DNA from: Rikenellaceae bacterium
GTDB lineage: Bacteria; Bacteroidota; Bacteroidia; Bacteroidales; UBA932
Direction of reading: 5' to 3'
NCBI GenBank assembly: GCA_900771005.1
Contig: CAAGMI010000277.1
Location: 1 to 64,000 of the forward strand
Length of the DNA stretch: 64,000 bases
The translations under genes and the position numbers were made by a program. Shown here piece by piece: positions 49,109 through 56,691 of this stretch. The notes beneath the pieces were generated by a model, which saw only the letters and a list, made by a program, of their open reading frames with translations, ran no database searches and was not told the DNA's origin. Positions within the stretch are counted from its first letter, which is position 1; each line of letters starts with the position of its first letter.

Positions 49109-50055
49109 ATTTTCTTTCTCAAATTGAGAATCATATCATGCACCATTTCCTGCAGACCGTAAGTCGGAGACCATCCCCACTCCTTTCTTGCACAGGTATC
49201 ATCCATCTTATCCGGCCAGCTGTCTGCAATTGCCTGACGGACAGGGTCAACCGCATACCTTACCTTCAGGTCAGGTATTTCCTTGCGTATCGCTTCAAAC
49301 AGAGTTTCAGGTTCGAAACTCATTGAGGCAATGTTGAAGGAATTACGATGTACGAGATATTGGGGCTTGGCTCTCATTATATCCACCGCCGCCTGCAGGG
49401 CATCAGGCATATACATCATATCCATATATGTTCCGGCGGCTATCGGGCAGACGAACTCCTCCCCCTTTACGGCAGAATAGAAGACATCCACCGCATAATC
49501 CGTTGTGCCCCCGCCAGGAGGCGTAGTATAGGAAATAAGCCCAGGGAAACGGACAGAACGGGTATCCACACCATATTTGGTGTAATAGTAATCGCTCAAA
49601 AGTTCCGTCGCCACCTTGGTGACTCCATAGATGGAGGTAGGTCTCTGAATAGTATCCTGAGGTGTATTTTCGTGCGGGGTCGAAGGGCCGAAAGACCCTA
49701 TTGAAGACGGAGTAAAGACAGCGCAATGCTTCTCCCTCGCAATCTCAAGAATATTGAGAAGTCCGTTCATCTGGATATCCCAGGCCTTCAACGGCACCCG
49801 CTCGGCGGTAGCCGACAGAAGAGCAGCCAGATTGTAAATGGTATCGATATCGTACTTGTCCACAATGTCAGCTATCTGCTGACCGTTGCAGACATTGGCT
49901 TCCTCCGCAGGACCGCTTTCAAGCAGTTTTCCCTTCGGCTCGGCACCAGGGATATAACCGGCAACAGTAACTCCGCCAGGAAGGTCCCTGCGGAGTTTCA
50001 TCGTCAGTTCGGATCCTATCTGACCCGTTGAGCCAATAACAAGAATATTCTTCAT
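49093..50055 (-). CDS. tdh: L-threonine 3-dehydrogenase, epimerase (SDR) type (320 aa)
   Basis: Oxidises threonine with NAD to 2-amino-3-ketobutyrate, the substrate of Kbl. Seen: NAD loop VIGSTGQIGSELTMKL, NLAALLSATAE, TPSSIGSFGP, catalytic YGVTKVATELL (Tyr-x-x-x-Lys), RFPGLISYTTPPGGGTTDYA. These last motifs distinguish extended-SDR threonine dehydrogenases from sugar epimerases. Meets the trigger factor gene at one base (50055); last gene of the operon. Confidence 0.93.
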   Translation of the reverse strand: MKNILVIGSTGQIGSELTMKLRRDLPGGVTVAGYIPGAEPKGKLLESGPAEEANVCNGQQIADIVDKYDIDTIYNLAALLSATAERVPLKAWDIQMNGLLNILEIAREKHCAVFTPSSIGSFGPSTPHENTPQDTIQRPTSIYGVTKVATELLSDYYYTKYGVDTRSVRFPGLISYTTPPGGGTTDYAVDVFYSAVKGEEFVCPIAAGTYMDMMYMPDALQAAVDIMRAKPQYLVHRNSFNIASMSFEPETLFEAIRKEIPDLKVRYAVDPVRQAIADSWPDKMDDTCARKEWGWSPTYGLQEMVHDMILNLRKKIKAVQ

Positions 50056-51047
50056 TATTTCAGATCACGGAATTTCTCCGCAGAAATCTTTTTAGGCTTG
50101 ATCGTTATGATTTCACGTATCTTGGCAAGCACTTTCTGATCTTCCACCTGCTCCTCTATCCGAGCTATCTGCTTACGGTCAGAAATAACGTTGTTGGCTG
50201 CTTCCTTTATCATTTCAGCAGGCACATTACCAATGCCGTACATGGCATACTGATATGCCACAAATGCCTCGGCTGCTTCCTGAATATCCTTATCTGTAAC
50301 CTTCTGATCGAATTTCTCCATAAGTTTGCCGCGTACAAGCTGCCAACGGAAATCATCCTTGAAGGCGTCGAAATCCTTATCGATATCCTCCTTTGAAACC
50401 TTACCGTCATTTGCTGCAAAAAGCCATCTCTTGAGGAACTCCTCAGGAAGTTCGATAGCAGCCTTCTTTACGAAATAGTCACGGATATCCTTGGTAAGTC
50501 TCCACTCAGATTCCTGCTTATACTGACCCTCAAGTCTTTCTGTAACCTCCTTGTCAATATCTTCAGCGGACTTCTCCTCCTTCTTCTCCTCATAGAACTT
50601 CTTGAGGTTGTCAGACATGGTCTTCTTCTCCTTTTCCGTTATTGTAATATCATAAGAGTTGACGGCATCCGTCTTGTCCACCTCCACTTCAAACTCAGGA
50701 GAAAGGGCAAGGTCAAACTTGAATTTGAAAGACTCCCCGTCCTTCCAGGTGATCTCCGGCTGCGATTCACTAGAGAGAGGTTCTCCAAGAATATGCAGCT
50801 TCCCCTTCTTGATATATTCGTCAAGTCCGTTTGAAATAACCTCATTGACTGCTTCTACAAGCACCTGATCCCCGTATACCCGGCGAATCATTGATTCAGG
50901 AACGTTTCCTTTGCGGAATCCCTTGAAATCAGCTGTCCTGCGAAGCTGTGAAAATTTCTTCTTTTCGATGTCAGCATAGTCTTCCTTGACTATGTCGATG
51001 GTAAGCTCAATATTAAGAGCGTCGATTTTCTTGTCTGTAAGTTTCAT
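50055..51047 (-). CDS. tig: Trigger factor without PPIase domain (330 aa)
   Basis: Ribosome-bound chaperone for nascent chains. Seen: ribosome-binding domain (about 1-125) with FKGFRKGNVPESMIRRVYG, then DITITEKEKKTMSDN and directly the helical C-terminal chaperone part (about 145-330; LPEEFLKRWLFAAND, AYQYAMYGIGNVPAEMIKEA). Known: E. coli trigger factor has 432 residues and Bacteroides homologues about 450, with an FKBP-type PPIase domain after residue about 145. Odd: that domain is missing cleanly, without frameshift. Starts 9 bp after the HD gene. Confidence 0.93.
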   Translation of the reverse strand: MKLTDKKIDALNIELTIDIVKEDYADIEKKKFSQLRRTADFKGFRKGNVPESMIRRVYGDQVLVEAVNEVISNGLDEYIKKGKLHILGEPLSSESQPEITWKDGESFKFKFDLALSPEFEVEVDKTDAVNSYDITITEKEKKTMSDNLKKFYEEKKEEKSAEDIDKEVTERLEGQYKQESEWRLTKDIRDYFVKKAAIELPEEFLKRWLFAANDGKVSKEDIDKDFDAFKDDFRWQLVRGKLMEKFDQKVTDKDIQEAAEAFVAYQYAMYGIGNVPAEMIKEAANNVISDRKQIARIEEQVEDQKVLAKIREIITIKPKKISAEKFRDLK

Positions 51048-51056
51048 ATCTGTGAA

Positions 51057-53081
51057 TTATCTTTTTCTCTTCGGATAGGCTACCCTTTCATGATATATCT
51101 GAGCTAGATAGCCCTTTATCTCTTCCTTGACTATTCCAAGTTCCCTGTATGAAATGCCGGCCTCATCAAACTGTCCCTGGGACATTTTCGATCCGACTAT
51201 GTCCTCCACGAACTTGGAATATGCATCCGGTGTATAGTCCTTCAAGGTCCTGGACGCAGCCTCGATCGTGTCACAAAGCATCAGGATTATCTGTTCCTTT
51301 GTGCTCGGCTTCGGTCCCGGATATGTAAAATCAGAGACCATGGACGCATCGCCACCCTGCTCGAGATACTTGTTCAGGAAGAATGCGGTCTGAGTCGTAC
51401 CGTGATGAGTGCGTATGAAATCACATACGGCTTCCGGCAGATTGCGCCTGCGCGCTATCTCAAGTCCGTCTTCAACGTGCCTGATAATGTCACGTGCACT
51501 TTGCTGAGGGCCTATCTGTGAATGATATTTACTCTTCTCGGCATCCGTCATCAATGACTCATTCTCTACAAAGCACTGAGGATTTGTCATCTTTCCTATA
51601 TCGTGATAAAGAGCTCCGGCACGTACCAGCAGCACATTGGCTCCTATCGCCCTTGCCGCGGCATCCGCCATATTCATCACCTGGAGAGAATGCTGGAAAG
51701 TACCGGGAGCCTTCTGCTCGAGTTCACGAAGCACGCTGTTTGAAGTATCAGCCAGATCCTGCAGCCTGGAATTTGACACCAGGTTGAACATCTTTTCGAA
51801 AAGATATATCAAAGGATAGCAGAAAACCGTAAGAAGGGATGCGATGAACATCAGCAGCAAATCTCTGACCAGATTGCCGGAAGCCATATCGGAAAATTTG
51901 AATCCGATGTATACGACAGCCATCGCAGCGAATACAAGCATCGCAGTGATGAACTGTTTCCATCCCTTGTAGAAATATTTGAAAGAATATATCGACACGA
52001 CGCCGGCCGCCATTGACATGACGAACAGCAGGACTCCTGAATCAGAATATATCAGAAGTGGAATCAATGTCGTGATATATACCGGTATGATCAGTTTGCT
52101 CCTGAAAAAAGCCTGCAGATACAATGCGGACAGGGCAAAAGGTACGGCCAGAAGCATCTGCTGGTCAAATCTGACCATCAGCAGCGTCACGACACTGAAA
52201 ATAACGTATATGAACAGGATGTAGAAGAACTGGTTGCGGCTCTGGAAAATCTTCGGATACGTGAGATATACGGCAAAGAAGATCATGAGCACCATAATCA
52301 GTGCCATCAATATGTTTCCTGCCCAGAATTCTGCTCCGGAACCGTCATATCCGAACTCCGCTTCGTACTCCTTCTTGTAGGAATCAAGCATCTGGGATAT
52401 CTCGGACGTGACTATTTCACCATTTGAGACAATAAGCTGTCCGGACTTGACGTATCCGGATGTAGGAGAGACATAGCTGCCGCTTTCCGCATGGACAAGT
52501 TCCGTCGCCTGCTGGTCGAAAATGAGATTCGGCATAACCGCTGCGGTCACTCCGAGAGAAACGGCCAGAGAATCGTAAGCAGGGTCTCCGGTCGCCCCTA
52601 TCAGGTCTGAAACAATCTTCGCCTTCGCTGACTTGACGTTATAGACATCGGATGCGGAGTATTTCAGCGCCCTTTTGTCCTTCTGTACGAAAATAACGTC
52701 GGTCGCCACCGGAATATCCGAACCTTCAGAAACAATTCCCTTTGAATAAATATCCCTGATGGAAGACAGAATGATTTCTTTGGTAGCCGGTGCACAGGAT
52801 GAAAAATCCAACGCCTCCACCGCAGCCGTCACGGCAGGTTCGACATCAGGAGAATATCTGAAATATGGAACGAGCCTGCGTGCAGCTGATTCCGTCTCGG
52901 CATATATCTGTTCGTCCGTCTTGAGGATAGGGAATTCGAATTGGGCCACAAGAGTCTCATATTTCCACGGAGACCCTTTCCTGTACTCATAATTGAACTT
53001 GGCCGTTCTTGGCATAAGCAATACAAGAACGACCAGGACTGCGAACAGTGAAATTACAATATGAATGCGTTTAAGCATCAA
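51057..53081 (-). CDS. 7TM-HD family phosphohydrolase, PgpH-like (674 aa)
   Basis: Known: proteins with extracellular 7TMR-HDED domain, seven spans and a cytoplasmic HD domain are often c-di-AMP phosphodiesterases (PgpH). Seen: N-terminal span, periplasmic part (about 25-245), a cluster of membrane spans (about 255-440), then the HD domain with GTFQHSLQVMNMADAAARAI, GALYHDIGKMTNPQCF, IIRHVEDGLEIARRRNLP and FIRTHHGTTQTAFF, so the metal-binding His/Asp residues are present. It overlaps gyrB by 11 bp. Whether this organism makes c-di-AMP is not visible here. Confidence 0.9.
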   Translation of the reverse strand: MMLKRIHIVISLFAVLVVLVLLMPRTAKFNYEYRKGSPWKYETLVAQFEFPILKTDEQIYAETESAARRLVPYFRYSPDVEPAVTAAVEALDFSSCAPATKEIILSSIRDIYSKGIVSEGSDIPVATDVIFVQKDKRALKYSASDVYNVKSAKAKIVSDLIGATGDPAYDSLAVSLGVTAAVMPNLIFDQQATELVHAESGSYVSPTSGYVKSGQLIVSNGEIVTSEISQMLDSYKKEYEAEFGYDGSGAEFWAGNILMALIMVLMIFFAVYLTYPKIFQSRNQFFYILFIYVIFSVVTLLMVRFDQQMLLAVPFALSALYLQAFFRSKLIIPVYITTLIPLLIYSDSGVLLFVMSMAAGVVSIYSFKYFYKGWKQFITAMLVFAAMAVVYIGFKFSDMASGNLVRDLLLMFIASLLTVFCYPLIYLFEKMFNLVSNSRLQDLADTSNSVLRELEQKAPGTFQHSLQVMNMADAAARAIGANVLLVRAGALYHDIGKMTNPQCFVENESLMTDAEKSKYHSQIGPQQSARDIIRHVEDGLEIARRRNLPEAVCDFIRTHHGTTQTAFFLNKYLEQGGDASMVSDFTYPGPKPSTKEQIILMLCDTIEAASRTLKDYTPDAYSKFVEDIVGSKMSQGQFDEAGISYRELGIVKEEIKGYLAQIYHERVAYPKRKR

Positions 53082-55038
53082 TATTAGCGTAATGTGCGTT
53101 TTCTTCTATGAACTGTCTGCGTGGCGGAACGTCGTCTCCCATAAGCATGGAGAAGGTTCGCTCTGCCTGAGCTGCATTTTCGATAGTGATTTGGCGGAGT
53201 CTCCTGTGGTCAGGGTCCATAGTGGTGTCCCAAAGCTGCTGCTCGGACATTTCTCCAAGACCTTTGTACCTCTGAACGGTATAACCCTTGTCGGATCCCT
53301 TTCCAAGCCTGAGAGCCGCGTCCTCACGCTGTTCCTCAGTCCAGCAATAGACTTCCTCCTTGCCTTTCGCAACCTTATAGAGAGGCGGAGTAGCCAGATA
53401 GACGTATCCGTTCTTTATGAGATCAAACATATAGCGGAAGAAGAATGTCAGGATAAGGCATGCGATATGGCTTCCGTCGACATCGGCATCGGTCATGATT
53501 ATGACCTTGTGATAACGGAGTTTGCTGAGGTCCATATGTTTCTCTCCTGTCTCATCCTCCTGTGCGATGGATACTCCAAGGGCAGTATAGATGTTCTGGA
53601 TTTCCTGACTGTCGAATGCTCTGTCCACTGCAGCCTTCTCCACGTTAAGGATCTTTCCTCTCAAAGGAAGTATGGCCTGGGTCTTCCTGTCCCTTCCCTG
53701 CTTGGCCGTTCCACCTGCGGAATCTCCCTCGACGAGGAAAAGTTCGCACTTTTCAGGATCCCTTTCAGAGCAGTCGGCAAGCTTTCCAGGCATTCCAACT
53801 CCACCCATATAGGTTTTCCTCTGCACCATTTCACGAGCCTTACGGGCCGCGTTCCTGGCTGTTGCCGCGAGGACTATCTTGTCAATGATGAGCTTGGCAT
53901 CCTTGGGATGCTCTTCAAGATATGCCTCCATAGCGGCCGCTGTAGCCTGGGAAACGGCGGAAGTCACCTCAGTGTTTCCGAGCTTGGTCTTGGTCTGTCC
54001 TTCGAACTGAGGTTCGGCCACCTTGACTGAAACCACAGCGGTTAGTCCTTCCCTGAAGTCCTCAGGTGCGAGATCGCCCTTGTACTTCTCAAGCAGTTTG
54101 TTCTTCTCGGCATACTGCTTCAAGGTACGGCTGAGGCCCATCTTGAAACCCTGAAGGTGTGTACCGCCCTCAATCGTATGAATATTGTTTACGTATGAGT
54201 AGATTTTCTCGTTATATCCTGTATTGTACTGAAGCGCGATGTCAATAGGGATGATCTTGTCCGTATTGACGCATATAGTCTCCGGGATAAGAGTCTCGGC
54301 ACCGGCATCAAGATAACTGATGAATTCAGAAAGTCCTTTTTCGGAGTAGAATATCTCATTCCTCGGCTTTCCGTCGTCCATAAGCTCCCTCATATCGGTA
54401 AGGCTGATTCTGATTCCCTTGTTCAGGAATGCAAGTTCACGAAGCCTTGCCGCAAGCGTATCATACTTGTAAACTATGGATTGCGTAAAAATCGTGGCAT
54501 CCGGATGGAAGGTGATGATGGTACCGTGGTCATCACAGGTACCAACGACCTCAACCGGAGCAAGAGGGACTCCCTTTGAATATTTCTGCTGGAACACCTG
54601 TCCTTCCCTATGAATCTCTGCGACAAGCAGATCAGACAGCGCATTCACACAGGAAACACCCACTCCGTGCAGACCTCCGGAAACCTTGTAGCTGTCCTTG
54701 CTGAACTTACCTCCGGCGTGAAGCACTGTAAGCACCACTTCAAGTGCAGAACGGTGCTCCTTCGGATGCATGCCCGTAGGGATACCACGGCCGTTATCTT
54801 TCACCCTGATGGAATTGTCTTCAAGTATGGTTACCTCGATATCAGAGCAATAGCCGGCCATAGCTTCATCGATACTATTGTCGACCACCTCATATACAAG
54901 ATGGTGAAGTCCCCTCTCGGAAACGTCCCCGATATACATGGAAGGTCTCTTACGGACAGCCTCAAGCCCTTCGAGGACCTGAATACTACCTGCGGAGTAC
55001 TGCTCTTCCGCCTGCTTCATCTCTTCGTTTTCTGCCAT
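53071..55038 (-). CDS. gyrB: DNA gyrase subunit B (655 aa)
   Basis: ATPase subunit of the supercoiling topoisomerase. Seen: GHKL ATPase motifs (LVYEVVDNSIDEAMAG, DNGRGIPTGMHP, GGLHGVGVSCVNALSD), QTKTKLGNTEV, Toprim acid motif LFLVEGDSAGGTAKQGRDR and MTDADVDGSHIACL, and C-terminal QRYKGLGEMSEQQLWDTTMD. Length is normal for Bacteroidota. ParE is similar, but the tail and the SAGGTAKQGRDR context favour GyrB. First gene of gyrB-HD-tig-tdh, with a -7 box 25 nt upstream. Confidence 0.95.
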   Translation of the reverse strand: MAENEEMKQAEEQYSAGSIQVLEGLEAVRKRPSMYIGDVSERGLHHLVYEVVDNSIDEAMAGYCSDIEVTILEDNSIRVKDNGRGIPTGMHPKEHRSALEVVLTVLHAGGKFSKDSYKVSGGLHGVGVSCVNALSDLLVAEIHREGQVFQQKYSKGVPLAPVEVVGTCDDHGTIITFHPDATIFTQSIVYKYDTLAARLRELAFLNKGIRISLTDMRELMDDGKPRNEIFYSEKGLSEFISYLDAGAETLIPETICVNTDKIIPIDIALQYNTGYNEKIYSYVNNIHTIEGGTHLQGFKMGLSRTLKQYAEKNKLLEKYKGDLAPEDFREGLTAVVSVKVAEPQFEGQTKTKLGNTEVTSAVSQATAAAMEAYLEEHPKDAKLIIDKIVLAATARNAARKAREMVQRKTYMGGVGMPGKLADCSERDPEKCELFLVEGDSAGGTAKQGRDRKTQAILPLRGKILNVEKAAVDRAFDSQEIQNIYTALGVSIAQEDETGEKHMDLSKLRYHKVIIMTDADVDGSHIACLILTFFFRYMFDLIKNGYVYLATPPLYKVAKGKEEVYCWTEEQREDAALRLGKGSDKGYTVQRYKGLGEMSEQQLWDTTMDPDHRRLRQITIENAAQAERTFSMLMGDDVPPRRQFIEENAHYANIDA

Positions 55039-55063
55039 ATTTCCTGATATTATCTAAATCTTA

Positions 55064-55071
55064 CAAATTTA
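55064..55071 (-). promoter_or_regulatory. -7 promoter element of the gyrB operon
   Basis: TAAATTTG on the minus strand, full match. The stretch AGTAAATTTGTAAGATT is shared exactly with the TPR gene promoter (59621-59639). Confidence 0.6.
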
Positions 55072-55080
55072 CTAAATCTT

Positions 55081-56691
55081 TTACAAATTCAGGGTAATTC
55101 CACCCGTAAAATTGATACCCTTTTCAACATATCGAGGGAGTCTCTGTATAGTCATGTTAAGGAGATTCCCGCCCTTTGCCCACACGGAGAACCTGTCCGA
55201 GATCCTGTACTCCGCGAACGCCCCAAGATCAGCGAAAGCCGAAATCAGACCGCGGGCTGTGGCCCCGTCACATGAGACTCCGATATATATACGCTTCCTG
55301 ATATTATATACGGCCGAAATGTCCCCGCTGAACATAGGGAGGTCGAAATAATCCTCAGAAGCAGGAAGCGAGGTCTTGCGGAAGTTCGCTCCTGCGAGAA
55401 CCTCAACCCTTTCGGACTTCCAGCTCAGGGAAGCATCCGCATACACCATATTGTAGTCGAGGAAAGTCACAGTCGAGCTGAAAGACGGTTCCCGCACGAC
55501 GGAAGCAAGAGGAGCGTTTCCGTACACTGCATAACCTCCTTTGAGATTGTACTGGAAATGGCTTCCAATATGGCCCTTGAACCCGGCATATGCATCAAAC
55601 TTTCGTTCCGTAACGGCATTCACCTTATCGGTATATGATATGTTGAAACGGTGATATTCATCCTTGAAACCGTTGTACGAATTTAGTTTCTGTCCTCCCG
55701 TCAAACCGGCGAACACATCCAGTCCTCCATCCAGCAACGAAAGATTCATTTCAACATCCGGATGAATCCTGAAGGATTTCCCGGCATAGGACAGTTTCGC
55801 GCCCGCATTGACTGAAAACATTCCCAAGAGAAGGTCAATCCGAGGGAAAGCCTGCACGAAAGTGCTGTTCTGTACGGATATTCCGGAATATATGTCATGT
55901 CTGGCATCCACATCGACAAGAATCCTGTATTTCCCCTTCAGCACCGATCCGATGGTAGCATCAAGACCGAAGGACTGCTGCATGACGTCGATTGGCTCGA
56001 AACGATGGTCAAGCCTGTCTGCGCCTATTTCTGCGGACAACACCACATCGTAAAGAAAATACGAGGACATCCCCGGAGTGGATTTTATGCCAGCCTTCAG
56101 CACTCCGGAGTGATACAGTGACGGCAAAAGTCCGTCATCATTGTACAATCCCTTATAATCCGCATTGAGAGAGACGAGTAACGAGCCGGCGTTGAGAGAA
56201 CCTTCGACTCCGAATTTTTCGGCAAGGTCATACCCCTTGTGAAGCGATCCCCTGATTATTTTCATACTCTCAGCGGCAACGTCCCAATAATCGCCGTAAT
56301 AACCCTGCAGATCCTGATGGACACTCATCGCGAAGTTACCCTTCATCTTCGGAGAGAACACCGCCTGGAACACAGGATAAAGACTGTATCCCGCTCCTGC
56401 ATTGAGATAGAGCACGCGTCCGTCGTATGGTTGTGCTTCAGGCACGACACGCACTGTGTAGGGTACAAATTCATAAGCCCCCCTGTAAGGCGAGTCAAAT
56501 ACGGAATAATCGAAGTCATAGTCAAACTTCAATGCTGAATCAGGCACGTTGACAGGGACATTCTGCTTGGCAAAATCGCCAACGGAAGAGCTGTAACTGT
56601 TTGTCACCTGCACCTGGGCATTGATATTCTGCGCATTCGCTGAAAAGACTGCAATTAAGAATGCAGCTGCCGACGTTATATATTTCCTCAT
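55081..56691 (-). CDS. Predicted outer-membrane beta-barrel protein (536 aa)
   Basis: Not a characterised family. Seen: signal peptide (MRKYITSAAAFLIAVFSANA), a segment LKFDYDFDYSVFDSPYRGAY, then repeated amphipathic strands rich in Tyr/Phe/Gly (YLNAGAGYSLYPVFQAVFSP), with the very last residues INFTGGITLNL typical of barrel ends. No TonB plug is seen. Its start overlaps the TPR gene end by 4 bp, so the two products probably work together at the outer membrane. It stops 9 bp short of the gyrB promoter box. Confidence 0.75.
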   Translation of the reverse strand: MRKYITSAAAFLIAVFSANAQNINAQVQVTNSYSSSVGDFAKQNVPVNVPDSALKFDYDFDYSVFDSPYRGAYEFVPYTVRVVPEAQPYDGRVLYLNAGAGYSLYPVFQAVFSPKMKGNFAMSVHQDLQGYYGDYWDVAAESMKIIRGSLHKGYDLAEKFGVEGSLNAGSLLVSLNADYKGLYNDDGLLPSLYHSGVLKAGIKSTPGMSSYFLYDVVLSAEIGADRLDHRFEPIDVMQQSFGLDATIGSVLKGKYRILVDVDARHDIYSGISVQNSTFVQAFPRIDLLLGMFSVNAGAKLSYAGKSFRIHPDVEMNLSLLDGGLDVFAGLTGGQKLNSYNGFKDEYHRFNISYTDKVNAVTERKFDAYAGFKGHIGSHFQYNLKGGYAVYGNAPLASVVREPSFSSTVTFLDYNMVYADASLSWKSERVEVLAGANFRKTSLPASEDYFDLPMFSGDISAVYNIRKRIYIGVSCDGATARGLISAFADLGAFAEYRISDRFSVWAKGGNLLNMTIQRLPRYVEKGINFTGGITLNL

